Source of the DNA: Aspidiotus rigidus
Taxonomy: Eukaryota; Arthropoda; Insecta; Hemiptera; Diaspididae
NCBI GenBank assembly: GCA_035079385.1
Contig: JAVHKY010000003.1
Location: 10,023,501 to 10,087,500, forward strand
Reading direction: 5' to 3'
Length of the DNA: 64,000 nucleotides
Shown here: piece by piece, positions 34,982-45,600 of the stretch
How positions within the stretch are numbered: position 1 is the stretch's first letter
How the letters are laid out: each line of letters starts with the position of its first letter
Program-made: the position numbers and the translations under genes
The notes under the pieces: generated by a model
Database searches by the model: none
What the model saw: only the letters and a program-made list of their open reading frames with translations
What the model was told of the DNA's origin: nothing

Positions 34982-37121
34982 TGAGTTAGAATCATTTATA
35001 GTATCCGTTAATGGTGACTGTCGCGATTTTGAACGAAATTTAAGAGAAAAGAAAACTCGTAAACTTGCCTCCCTCCAAAATTTAAAAGCTACGGCTGAGA
35101 AAAAAGACCGTCCTGGAGATAATTTAACCCAGAAATTCCAGCCAAGCATTATTAACTATAGTAAAGTTCAGTTTAATAGTGATGAGTTATACCTGTTGGA
35201 GAAAGGGTTGAAATTTGGTCTCCCTCCCCTTAAGAACCAAGAGACACTGGCTAACGTAGTAGCTGACCTGACAGTCAAAATTGGACCGGGAGTGAATATC
35301 CAAAAAAAGTGCGCCGAAATGGTTTGCAACACTCCCCTCCCCCGCATAAGTAATGCCTGTAGTGAGGTGATTAAAGGATCAAAGAGGAAGGTGAGGGAGG
35401 AGGGCTTAATCCTTACTAAGGCGGATAAGAGCAACGCCGTAGTGATTATGGATAAGTCCTCTTATGTATCTGGGGTTCATGAAGTGCTGGAACAATGTGG
35501 CGCTAAGGAGAATAGCCTCTTCTGTTTCCCCAGTTTTGTCAAAGAGGTGAGGAACACTATTAATAATTGTAGTGTGATTATTAAGAGTCCTCGGACAAAG
35601 AAAGCTCTCTTGGAGCCTAACCCGGTTCCTCCCCTCCTATATGGATTACGCAAAGTACATAAAAAATATGTACCAATGCGGCCGGTCGTGTCATTTGTCT
35701 CGTCGCCAACTTATTTGTTAGCTAAATTTATTGATAGATGGTTCAAATCGCGAGTAGATTATACCTCCCCTCACTCAGTATTAAACTCAGGTTCGTTAAC
35801 GGAGAGGTTGAAGGACCATAAGGCTCCCTGAGGAAACGATTTTATGTTCCTTTGATGTGGTGGGATTATTTCCTCATATCCCGAAGGCGGTCGCAATCCA
35901 ACATATGGGCGAATTGCTCGTAAAAACTGGTGTCCCCCATGAGGAATTGATAGAATTCTTCGACCTTCTGAGAGTTTGTTGGACTCCCAATTTTTGTAAA
36001 TTTGAGGGAAAATTTTTCGAATTCCCAGAAGAAGTGGGGATCCCTATTGGGTCCTCTTTGGGCTCATTAATATCGGAGGTTTTCATGTCCAGATTTGAAG
36101 TCGAATTGTTTTCTTCGGGCCAGGTACTTCTAAATTATGTCTTTTACTGGCATAGGTATGTAGACGATATATTGTGCGCGTGGACTGGCCCAGTGGAACT
36201 CCTTAGTGAGTTCCTTTCTCACTTAAATGGCCGATATCCTTCCATAAAATTCACTCTGGAAGTTAACGGATTATTAATAAATTTCTTGGATTTGTCCATA
36301 TTTATTAGATATGGCGTCCATGAATTTGGTATTTATAGAAAAGAAACTTCGACTGATATAACAATCCATGGGTCATCTTTCTGTCCCGCTGCACACAAGA
36401 TCGCTACCTTGAATAGTTTGATACGTCTCATCGGCTGACTAGTATTCCCTTGAGTCAGGATGCTTTCCAGAAGGAACTAGGGACGATTAAGTACCTGGCC
36501 AGAGTGAACCAAGTTCGAGTGGACATTGATTTATTGGTCCGAAGGAGGCTTACGAGAAAATGCCTCGATTCTACCACCACCCTCCCTAGGGATTTGCATA
36601 ACAGTAGAAAACGTTGAATTAGACTCCCTTACTTGGGCAGGTTTTCGTTGAAGTTGGGCAGGGTACTCGGTCCTTTTGGGTTCCGGCCGGCGTTTTATAA
36701 TGTCAATACTGTAAAAAGTTTATTTGTGAAATTGAAGGACCCGATTCCTCCAGTCGAGTGAAGTGGGGTATACAGTATAGCCTGCAACGATTGCCCAGGT
36801 ATTTATATAGGGATGACTGGGCGTCAGCTCCAAATAAGAATTGAGGAGCATAAAAAAGCGTGGGAGAAGGGTGATTTGGGTGATTCGGCTTTTGCTGATC
36901 ATCTACTCGAGAATGGCCATAAATTCAAGGAAGGCTCTGGTATCCTCCTCCATAGGGAGAACTCATATTTTAAACGGTTGGCTTTAGAAAATATAGAAAT
37001 CATAGGACACCGGAATAACGAAGACTTCACGGTTTTAAACAGGTTCATTCCTGAAGAGGGTCTGATTGAGCTAGTATATGAGAATGATTCAAACTTCGAT
37101 GACTCGCTGGTTAAATCATGA
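34982..37121 (+). pseudogene. Penelope-like RT with GIY-YIG endonuclease, broken
   Basis: Frame 1 (to 35831) covers the N-terminal region and RT fingers: LEKGLKFGLPP, ILTKADKSNAVVIMDK, YGLRKVHK and MRPVVSFVSSPTYLLAKF. Frame 2 (35830-36438) gives the palm: FDVVGLFPHIP, GIPIGSSLG and the catalytic YVDD box (about 36160-36171) within HRYVDDILCAW. Frame 3 (36429-37121) gives the linker and GIY-YIG nuclease (GVYSIACNDCPGIYIGMTGR, about 36768-36828), with a downstream Glu in EEHKK. Defects are a frameshift near 35829, another near 36430, and in-frame stops near 36615 and 36760. The RT and nuclease signature residues are intact, so decay is recent to moderate. These enzymes nick target DNA and reverse-transcribe the element RNA in place. 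The ATG at 34950 lies outside the element, in the target-site copy. Confidence 0.92.
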
Positions 37122-37161
37122 TCTTCTGGTTAACGCCCTCTGTCTTTGTTGATGTTGGATT

Positions 37162-37219
37162 CAGTCGCTTTCGTTTACGCTCCGATGATGGTTGTTTAAC
37201 CGAAAACGTTTAGCGGCTG
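37162..37219 (+). ncRNA. Hammerhead-ribozyme-like motif in the Penelope-like 3' region
   Basis: The order of parts fits a type I hammerhead: helix I strand CAGTCGCT...ACGCT, a CUGAUGA-like core (CCGATGA, 37182-37188), helix II GGTT-GTTT-AACC (37190-37201), core GAAA (37202-37205), a very short palindromic helix III (AACGTT), a T before the cleavage point, then the other helix I strand AGCGGCTG (37212-37219), which can pair with CAGTCGCT using one G-U pair. Penelope-like elements are known to carry such minimal hammerheads. Two deviations (C for U in the core, one extra U before helix II) suggest decay, or an incorrect fold on my part. Activity is not implied. Confidence 0.5.
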
Positions 37220-37489
37220 ATTTTCTTGTGGTTCAATATAATTTGCTACACCTTCGGGTGTACACTCCTCTTGTGTAATATGAATAACCATAAATTAGAA
37301 CAACGTATCGAGTCGACTCTCAACTTAGTTTCAGGCTACGTACACTGTCATACAAGGAACTTGGGTAAATTTAAGAATCTTCAAGATTTCAATTTGAATT
37401 CTCAATACCAAAGCAATTTCAATCCATAGAAGAGGTCTCTTGCGTTCCTCGTTCAACTTCGTTAAGGAAGCTGTCGTTTTAAGCTTTAG

Positions 37490-40400
37490 CCTTCGTTATA
37501 CTAAGTCTAATATACAGTGTACTAGGCTTGTACTAAGCTGCTACAGTAGAGTTTTTCCCTGACTTAAGCTGAGAGCCATTCCTCAAACAAATGAGCGCTG
37601 ACTATATAGAACTTTCCCGATTGGATGAGAATTGATGAAAAGATCAATATGATAGTAGCCCAATATTGTCGTAAAACAATACCACTTTGTCAATTAGAAC
37701 AAACGATAGAGAATAATTTTTGTTCATCCCCCTTTTCTTTGAAATAGACTGAGGAGAGAGTAGCTGAATTATAATGCACAGAAATTAATTTTTAAATACA
37801 TATTGAAAATTGAATTCTTGCAAATATAACATAGAAACTGAAAGGAAGTAACTTTTGCTCGTCGCTAGTTTTCCCTCTGTAATTAATTTTTCGACTATGT
37901 CGGCCCATTATTTTTATTTGGAAACGATAGGCCAATCTGTTTCTGTAGGTATCGTATCATATCATTAAAAAAGTGTATACCGAGTCAGAATTTTGCATGA
38001 GTCTCCGTCGTTAGTAGGAAGAGAACCAGTCACTATAATAGTGTTTAACTGTTTCAACATTATGTATTTTCTAATTTAAATGGGTCTAGTTTCCTATGTT
38101 GCCCTGTTGCCTTATACCTCCACCTCCTTGGCTTGAGTTATGTTACACGTGCTTATCGAACCTGCAATTTTTGATGTAATGTCGTTCATTTTAACGGGAC
38201 CTAATATAATCAGCTAAGCAACATACCAGCGTATTAATGGGAATGGCGGAGCCAAACGCAGTCGAGTTCAGCGATATATATATGTACGGAATAGTAGGAA
38301 CTTATACATTTCTTTAATACCACACATCGTAACTGCCCTTGACCTAACATTGAAGCTGTATGCAGTGAATTTCAGCTTGAACCGGTAACAATGACCCGAT
38401 TGCGTGAGTGCACCGGCAGGTCTCTCCGGTTTGTCATTTTGTTTTCTTCCAGCACAATTTTTCTATCTTCTTCAATTCATTCTTATTCTCGTTTGTTAGA
38501 CGATGGTAATGAAAAGCGAGTGCAGTATAAGGCACATAATAGCTCGATGGTTTTCTTTTTGATATTTTTTCTTTGCAAAATGCCTCCTGGCTGGCTATGA
38601 TGAAACTCATACACATCATGTAGGCTTCCAGATCTTTTTTCCTTGCATTATACTGCATTCTTATCCTCTTGTCGTGTTGTTTTACTGTCTTCATTCGCAC
38701 CGGTGTCTCGGTACTCATTTCGCTTTTTAATTACTTACGGAAGCGATTCATGTGCACATATGCCGTGTATTATTGTTCTTTGAAAGGGAAAATTATACCA
38801 AACATAATCACAATTACTATCGTTAAACGCATAACTGTTTTTAGCGAATACATCCGTTTTGAAATCTTCGAAAGACGAAAGCAAAAGCGAAATCAATGAT
38901 TCACGATGAATCAACGAAGAATAAATCAATTATTGCACGTAGAATTTTTATGAGCATGAGGGTTCATTTCTCTTCTATTATGTCAAAACCTCAGCACAAA
39001 TATGTGGGCCTACCTACTTTCTTTTGACGTCATTTTAGTGATGGTGGATTTCGGTAATAAGCTCATTGAGTAATAAACTTCGACCGTACGGTAATGTATG
39101 TGGTCGAAGATAACGAGACTCAAATCACGTAGGCATGAATCAGTGTGACTGAAAAAATAGTACGGTAAACAATCTGATATAGAAATTCCAATTATCATTC
39201 TAGAGAAATCGAGGTTAGTGGGTCTTTGGATGAACGGGATCAAAGATCCTGTGCAGCTATTAGTCTCTTGGTATTTGAGCTTGTCACGGCTCAATATCGT
39301 AAATAATTTTAAAATGTTCTCGGAGGAAGAAATAGAGAAAATTATTGAGGACTTGAAAAGAACACTTCTCAATCATTGAGTGTTGACTGTTTTTTAACTT
39401 GAAAACATAAAGCCTTCTGAAAGTTTTACTTTTGTATTAGGTACATTTTGTTTCTCAGTCAAGTTTATAGGCGCGGATAGTTGACAGAGAATGCTAATTA
39501 AGGGAGGTCACGAAATAAGTATCATTTTCTGATCTTTTCCTGTAGAGTTTACCGAGTAGTCGCCAAAACTACCTCCCACCTGATTTATACAAAATATTCT
39601 AGAGCATTTTTCAACTTTTTGATTACCCATTTCGTTTCTCACTGTAAAGGGGTTCAAAAACCGTTATGAAGGCAGTTGTTAACGTACACATAAGTCTTGA
39701 GATAAGTTCAGTCGCCTGGAATATGTCTCTTGACCGCGTGAAAAGGGTACAAAGACGCAATAATTGAGTCACTTGCAAACGAACTAAAATTCCAAATAAA
39801 AGATGATCCTGGTTCCTCAAATTAAACAACGTCCTTTTCCGTAATTAAGATATGGTTTTCGGAAAAGGTGAAACATACTCTAAGCTTCAACATACCTAAC
39901 TTCAGATAAGTAAAGCCCAGATCTCCAACTTTAAACTTTTCATAATTTTTCATTTTCTCGTGTGTGACGTCATTGCTCCTAATTTTATAAAGGTGACTGC
40001 CCAAATCTCCTCCCGCGTTTCCTTTACCATGATAGGTGTCAATCAGTGCGTTTTCAAAATCAATATCCCTTCCATAATCCAATTCAGAACAGCGTATGGC
40101 GTCTTTTCCCTCTTTGCTTGTAATCAATGATGTAAAACTAAATCTTAATTAGGTAACAACTATTTGCCCATGATTATATTACCAAAAAGAGAAGAAACTC
40201 CTGCAGGAAAAACTTGATGAAATTTCTTCATGGGTCTTTGCGCAGGGCTTCTGTTTCTCGGAAATTAAAACAATTCTGTTAATGCTCACCTCCGCATTGG
40301 CTGTAATTGTGAACTTCTCCTCCAACTCTACAGGAGCCTTATTTCCTCGCAATTAGACGACGGCGCGGCGCCTTCTCAATGTAGAGTCAATCTAGTAAAT
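37490..40400. other. Intergenic DNA with a few unrecognised frames
   Basis: The most protein-like frame is listed separately (38434-38718, minus). Others at 39010-39372 (minus) and 39822-40127 (minus, no ATG at its start) have no motif. Exact TGACGTCA octamers at 39025-39032 and 39965-39972 suggest scattered pieces of the repeat family. Confidence 0.35.
38434..38718 (-). CDS. Hypothetical lysine-rich protein, unrecognised
   Basis: A 94-codon frame from ATG to TGA with a natural-looking, lysine-rich composition, a central YYVPYTALAFHYHR patch and a predicted helical C-terminus (NENKNELKKIEKLCWKK). It lacks the poly-T-derived Phe/Leu runs typical of chance frames in this DNA. There is no membrane segment, signal peptide or known motif. 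No splice signals were found that join it to other exons. Could be a small single-exon gene, an exon of an unseen gene, a transposon relic or chance. Confidence 0.25.
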   Translation of the reverse strand: MSTETPVRMKTVKQHDKRIRMQYNARKKDLEAYMMCMSFIIASQEAFCKEKISKRKPSSYYVPYTALAFHYHRLTNENKNELKKIEKLCWKKTK

Positions 40401-40401
40401 C

Positions 40402-40911
40402 TTGCCTGAAATTAATAGTCATATTTCAAGATCGTCAGCATTGAGATTGGCTTTTAGTGCTTTAAGTTCGAGTCCTCCTCTCAGTCCCTCCGCTAAAGCG
40501 ATTAAAACCCCTTGCAAATGTCGTTTTCTTAAACCTCGCTACCTACCTTTTTTCCTGCGTCCACAGCCTAATTCACCTAGCTTCCAATTTACGCACCCGC
40601 CCTTTGCAAACATAATATCTTTCTTCCTTCCTCTCGAATTTCGACTATGTAAACTTTTAAAAATAAACTCATCACCCCTTATCACACGATCCCCCCCCCC
40701 GCGCCTTCAGATATTTGACTCGATTTTGTTATATTCTCAAAACTCACAACGCCATACACCGAAAATTCATTTGAAGAATTATCACTATCAATTCCAACCC
40801 ACAAGCTCTGCTAGACCATCAACTGATTTAGATCTGGACCCAAAACTAGTAATGCATATGATGTACTTGATCCAAGACGTCATGAATCCTTGGCAATTGC
40901 ACCCGCCATGA
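40402..40911 (+). pseudogene. Jockey/I-like retrotransposon fragment
   Basis: The open frame of about 169 codons begins like the segment after the RT palm (SRSSALRLAFSALSSSPPLS, then a CKCRFL...RYLPFFL stretch) that also opens the 13.2 kb copy (GAFRT...SLCAKAAEP). It then runs through a proline/serine-rich spacer. The RNase H part is not seen. Related to, but diverged from, the 13.2 and 18.2 kb copies. The first residues may belong to flanking DNA. Confidence 0.5.
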
Positions 40912-41595
40912 ATTCAACCAATTTTTTACTTAAATTCTTATTCAATTGATCATGTTTTTTGTTTACTCATTATCCTACTTTCTTACATTCACTTCTATTT
41001 TCATTCTCTTCCAGAATTTGTTGTCTCAAAAATTGTTCATAAGGTATTCCTGTAAAAGATGCATAAGTCTAGTGCAAGGTGAGGGTTATAAGAATTGATC
41101 CTGGCTATTTCTCGGATCTCAGCTGTTAGCATTGTGACGGGATTGTGGGGCGATCAGAGAAAATTTTGGTGTTAATGGAATATAAAAAACCATCATTGAA
41201 TTTGGAACCATCGAAGTATCAGACTCTATGACAATATTTACCTGTGCTCTGAAACGAGCAAACAAAATGAATATTAAATTACTGCCGGAACTTGTAGACA
41301 GTTATAATGGGGAAAAATAAGAAAAAATACAGTTTCACGTTATAACCACGTATACAATTAATTATAAATTAAATTTATTTAATCTTTTCAATTTCAAAAT
41401 TAACATTTTAGGGTATCCAATATTCTAAAATTTATTAAAATAATTTATTAAACATTTTATTCAAAAATTTAATCTAAAATAATGAAATTTAATATTTTTT
41501 TATTAATGAAATTGATTAATATTGTTTAACTGCTTAAGCTTGCACAATATATTAATATATTAAAATTAAGTTTAATTAATTTAAAATCAAATTTC
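40912..41595. other. Very AT-rich intergenic DNA
   Basis: No gene seen. The part from about 41340 to 41610 is almost pure A/T with many AATTTAATT-like words and no recognisable ends. Confidence 0.4.
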
Positions 41596-41599
41596 AGTT

Positions 41600-41900
41600 A
41601 ATTAAAAAAATTATGACGTCATCAAAGTTGCATGCGCTCGCGCTCGAGCTTGTGGAAATTTTCTGAGAATGTCTCCTAACAAAAGAGATTCTCGCTAAAT
41701 CTATATATAACAGGGGGGAGGGGAAGACATGGAAAAAAATGTTGACTGTAGATTCTCAGTATTAAAATCAAATTTCTTCCTTAGAATAGGTTTCCTGCGT
41801 TTCTCGTTGAACTTTATTACAGATACCATTGTTTTTTCCAAGTCCCGTAGTTTAACCCAACTTCAGGTTGATGACGCCAACAAAGCAAAGTCGGACGGCG
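41600..41900. repeat. TGACGTCA-rich repeat family, copy 4 (partial)
   Basis: An exact TGACGTCA at 41614-41621, an ATAACAGGGGGGAGGGG block with GACATGGAAAAA near 41707-41738, and a right-terminus-like AATAGGTTTCCTGCGTTTCTCGTTGAAC (split here by position: 41785-41812) are in the same order as in copies 1 and 3. Short and without a clear left end. Confidence 0.6.
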
Positions 41901-42211
41901 ACCGCTCCTGAAAATACCGCCCAAGAAAAGAGATAGCGGGTTCCCCTCTAAAAATGAGGTTCTTCATCACATTAAGTAGATAACAAAATGATGAGAGAAT
42001 CCGCTTCTCATATCGTAAGCAGCTATTAGTGGTTTGAATACGAGTGAGAAATTTCGGAAATATTTTTCTTAAATTGAGTATATCTCAAGAACTTCTCAGC
42101 CGAGTGAAAATTGCACAACTCCATATACGGTACTAAAACTTGCCCAAGTTTCAAACAAATCCATCTAGTAGTTGTGGAGTAGCATGGAAATGAAATTTTG
42201 TAGGCTTATAC

Positions 42212-42385
42212 CAACCCCGGATTCAGGATTTTTGGGCCCGGGGCCCAGCGGCGGTGGAGGCCCCTATTAAATTTTTCTACCCAATTGCCCTCCCCCCACC
42301 AAAAAAAAGTGAGGGTGGTGGAGGCCCCTCTTTGATGAAGGCCCGGGCCATGGCCTCCTTGCCCCCCCCCCCTAAATCCGGGGTT
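42212..42385. mobile_element. hAT-type MITE with perfect 8-bp target duplication
   Basis: Ends CAACCCCGGATT and AATCCGGGGTT are inverted, and the flanks are GCTTATAC on both sides (42204-42211 and 42386-42393). It is 174 bp long, G/C-rich, with C- and G-runs. It lies about 225 bp upstream of the exon that carries the neverland start codon, so it sits in that gene's 5' region (promoter or first intron). Confidence 0.85.
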
Positions 42386-42610
42386 GCTTATACATATAGG
42401 GAGGCCTGAAATTTTTTATGCAAGTTGTGATCTGAGTCCTACAAAACGTCGAGAAAGTTCACTGCCGCCCCCCTCCTCCCCTGTTTTTTTGTGCTTATGC
42501 CGTTTTATACTTATCGAGCGCCTGACTCAGCGAACATTTTTTCAATTGTTATTCTTCATGAAAAACAGTGAGTACATACAAGTATAAGAAATAGTTATTT
42601 ATAATTTCAG

Positions 42611-42628
42611 AGTCATCTTCATCCAAAA
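42611..42628 (+). other. nvd: 5' untranslated bases of the neverland start exon
   Basis: A good acceptor (TATAATTTCAG ending at 42610) directly precedes 18 bases of leader before the ATG at 42629. This implies that at least one non-coding exon lies further upstream. I could not locate that exon or the promoter. Confidence 0.5.
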
Positions 42629-45600
42629 ATGGCAGAACAGATTTTGTCAAAATGCTTACAATTACTTTGTGGTACGATTTTCAATTTCACAGTTTTGAGC
42701 ATTTCAACGGCACTCTTGGCAATCTACGGAATTTACTGGTTCTTCACGCCCAAAAATATAATCAAAGTATGAAAATAATGATAACTAGTTGATTTGCAGT
42801 GTGCACCTTGATCTAGAAGTGTAGCTCACTCGAAAATATTATTGTGTGACGCTACACAACCCTCTCTCATAGAAATTTACTTATTACGTGCTGGTCGGTC
42901 ATTTTCAGGATTTCAGCGACATAGGCTATAATCATTTGTTTAATGAGCAACGAACGAAACAGACTCGTAAATCAAGAGCAGAAGTTGCTCGAGAATCGAG
43001 ACGAAAAAGAGTTGTTGGAAATGTACCTCCGGTTTTCCCTAATGGATGGTTCGCCATTCTAGATTCTAATGATATCGCATCTCAGCAAGTGAAACATGTA
43101 TCGGCTTTAGGTAAATCAGGAAATGTAATTTTGATAGTTTAATTTAGTAAAAGCTAATTTAGTTTACATATTTATGAATATTATTTTTTTTTCTTGCTGT
43201 AAAATGACTGGAGAAACCTAAGCACCTATTTCCAAGAAGACTGCGTCTACAATATTCTTCCAAAAGTTATTGTAATCATATTTCATTTTTCAATTCTAAA
43301 TAGGATAGAACTTGCTTCATGTTTTATTTATTCATTTTTATGAGATTCAACTATCAGGTGATCAGAATAACTGTTCAGTTTAGCGGGTAATGACTTCAAA
43401 ATATCCTTCAAATATTCCCTGCCAGATATCCTGGATATCTAATTTGTGGATACACTAAAATTGCTGTTCGCTTATTGGCTTATTGATAGTTTGTGATATA
43501 TGGGTTACTCGGGGGATTTAATAAGGAGTGTCACGGTCCTCTTGATCCAATGAAAAAACCTCCCTCAAACTTCAATTTCTTATAACTAAAAAAACAATCA
43601 TAAGGCCCTCCCTAAAACGAATACAAAGACATCAAAATGGTTTTACAACACCTCTGATTTAATGAATTTTCTTGAAGATAGATTTTTCCAAGGGGAATAA
43701 GAAATTATATCAAGAAAGAAACCTTTCTTATGAAGATGAGGGGAGGAGAATTTAACCCTGAAAATTCAATGCAATACTGATCAGTTCAAGAAATTTATTA
43801 CACAAAAGTTTTTCATCGTCATATTCATTCACCAAATACGAAATTTCATGACAATAAAACAAACGAATAAATTATGGGACAATAAGCACTTCTTGCTACA
43901 ATTCCAACGCAGGAGACGAAACACACTTTTGAAGACCCCTATGCCAGAAATACTGATTCCACTTAAGGTGATCGTGTGTCGACTATTCAGACACTGAATG
44001 GGTCTGCTCTCTCCAGAGGATGCGGAGAAAAATATTCCTGCAGGTGCCTCAATCTGTGTCCCAAGAGACTAATATCGCATAAAAATATGATACCACAGTT
44101 TTTAAACGACGATACGTGGTCCTCATAGGAATATTTTCAAAGTAATGAAGAGAAGAGAGAAAATTAGGTATAGAGGATTGTTCTATGGGGGTTATTTGGA
44201 GGAATAGGCGTTATCTGTCCTTCTCACAAATTGTGGTTCCCGCGGGCTCCAACTTGCTTCAGGATTTTGAAAAAATTTTCAGAAAAATTACAGCAACCCG
44301 AGGAAGGGGAAGCTTTGATCTTGTTCAAAGACTTGGAAAAAATTTTAACTATTGAGCTAAATATAAACAGCTAATTGTACATCAAAAGAAGGGTGACGTT
44401 GTTGAAATTCTTTGGCTATAGGTACATTGTGTAGTATCATTATTAATAAAATTTCTAATATCAAATCTATCATGAGATCTGTTCTGCTTCAGGAGAGAAT
44501 TTTGCTGTTTTTCGTGACAGTGCAGAACGGGTGCACATTCTTAGCGCAGTGTGTCCTCATCTGGGTGCCAATATAGCTGTGGGCGGTATTGTAGAAGGTA
44601 ATTGTATACGATGTCCGTTTCATGGCTGGAAATTTAGTGGAATGGACGGAAAATGCACTGACATACCGTATTCAAAAAATAGTGAGTAAAGCTTTGTGAA
44701 GAAGATTTTGTTCTAGTAAACGTGAGGATTTTTCGGATGAAATTGTACGAGTAACGTACGTACTATATCTAACCACAAACTTATTTTCCCTGAATTAAGA
44801 ATATTTTTCTCGTACAGTTGAGGGGAAAAAGAAACATAGTAGGGACCAAATCATAGACTCTTAGTTTTAAGATAATTCGGGAGTCTTGTGTCGTTATTCG
44901 ACGGGCGAGTATTAATTATTGACGAAATAGTTTTCAGATATGAAAATTCGTCGCTACAAATAAATTCATGTATTTTGTTGCAGTCCCTGAAGAAGCAGGA
45001 GTCAAACGATGGTATTCTTGCGAGAGAAATAGTTTCATTTTTGTGTGGTACCATGCTGAAAATATTGAACCCACATGGCATCCTCAGGTTTTACCTGTCA
45101 TCGAAGAACATAAATGGTGGTATCGTGGTCGCACTGAATACTATGTGAATTGTCATATACAGGTGAATTGATAACCATACCGTCAATTTTGAAACTATAA
45201 CACTATTTTTCATTTTTTTAAAAGAGGGAGTATAGACGGACACCTTGCTCTTAAAATTATGTTTAGTGTCGTTTGAAAAGATCTCCAATGTATCGCCTTC
45301 TTTGCGTTATAGCCAGCCTAATTGCTTGGAGACGCTTGTACCAACTTCTTTAATCTCCTGGTTAACTGAACTTGAACTTTGTTCAGTTGTACCAACCCAC
45401 ATAATCTAAAGCTAAACCAGGTTCAACTTGACTACCCAATTTCGACCAGTTAACTCAAACCCGTAGTTAGCTTTTTAAACTCGGTTTAATTTTCGGTACA
45501 AGCGGCCCTTAGTCATACAAGGGTAGTCTCTCCTTTCGGTTTTGAATGGAATTACAGAAATTTTTCTCAAAGGAAACGGAGTAGTAAACATGGTGATATT

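Larger units (their letters stand above)
34964..37311 (+). mobile_element. Penelope-like retroelement, complete insertion unit
   Basis: The insertion is bordered by a 12-bp direct repeat, GTCGACTCTCAA (34952-34963 and 37312-37323), consistent with the variable-length target duplications of Penelope-like elements. Inside is one degenerate RT-endonuclease ORF, then a 3' non-coding region of about 190 bp containing a hammerhead-like motif (37162-37219) and a hairpin with a UUCG tetraloop (37246-37261). The first bases (ATTACACAAGAGGAGT, 34963-34978) are an exact inverted copy of 37264-37279, so the 5' end carries a short inverted copy of the element's own 3' region. The 5' end is truncated: no long leader or pseudo-LTR is present. 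Confidence 0.88.
34385..37485. repeat. TGACGTCA-rich repeat family, copy 3, hosting a Penelope-like element
   Basis: The left terminus (GTTCTTTAACGGAGTTAAACG then AGGGG...GGGGAACCTGTTTTATGG, about 34390-34438) and right terminus (CCATAGAAGAGGTCTC...CGTTCCTCGTTCAACTTCG, about 37424-37470) are imperfect inverted repeats about 45 bp long. Between 34467 and 34782 there are five exact TGACGTCA palindromes (34467, 34488, 34569, 34606, 34775), alternating with GATAGGAGG blocks. The repeat is split at GTCGACTCTCAA by the Penelope-like element at 34964-37311; without it the host is about 750 bp. No protein is encoded by the host repeat. Confidence 0.82.
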
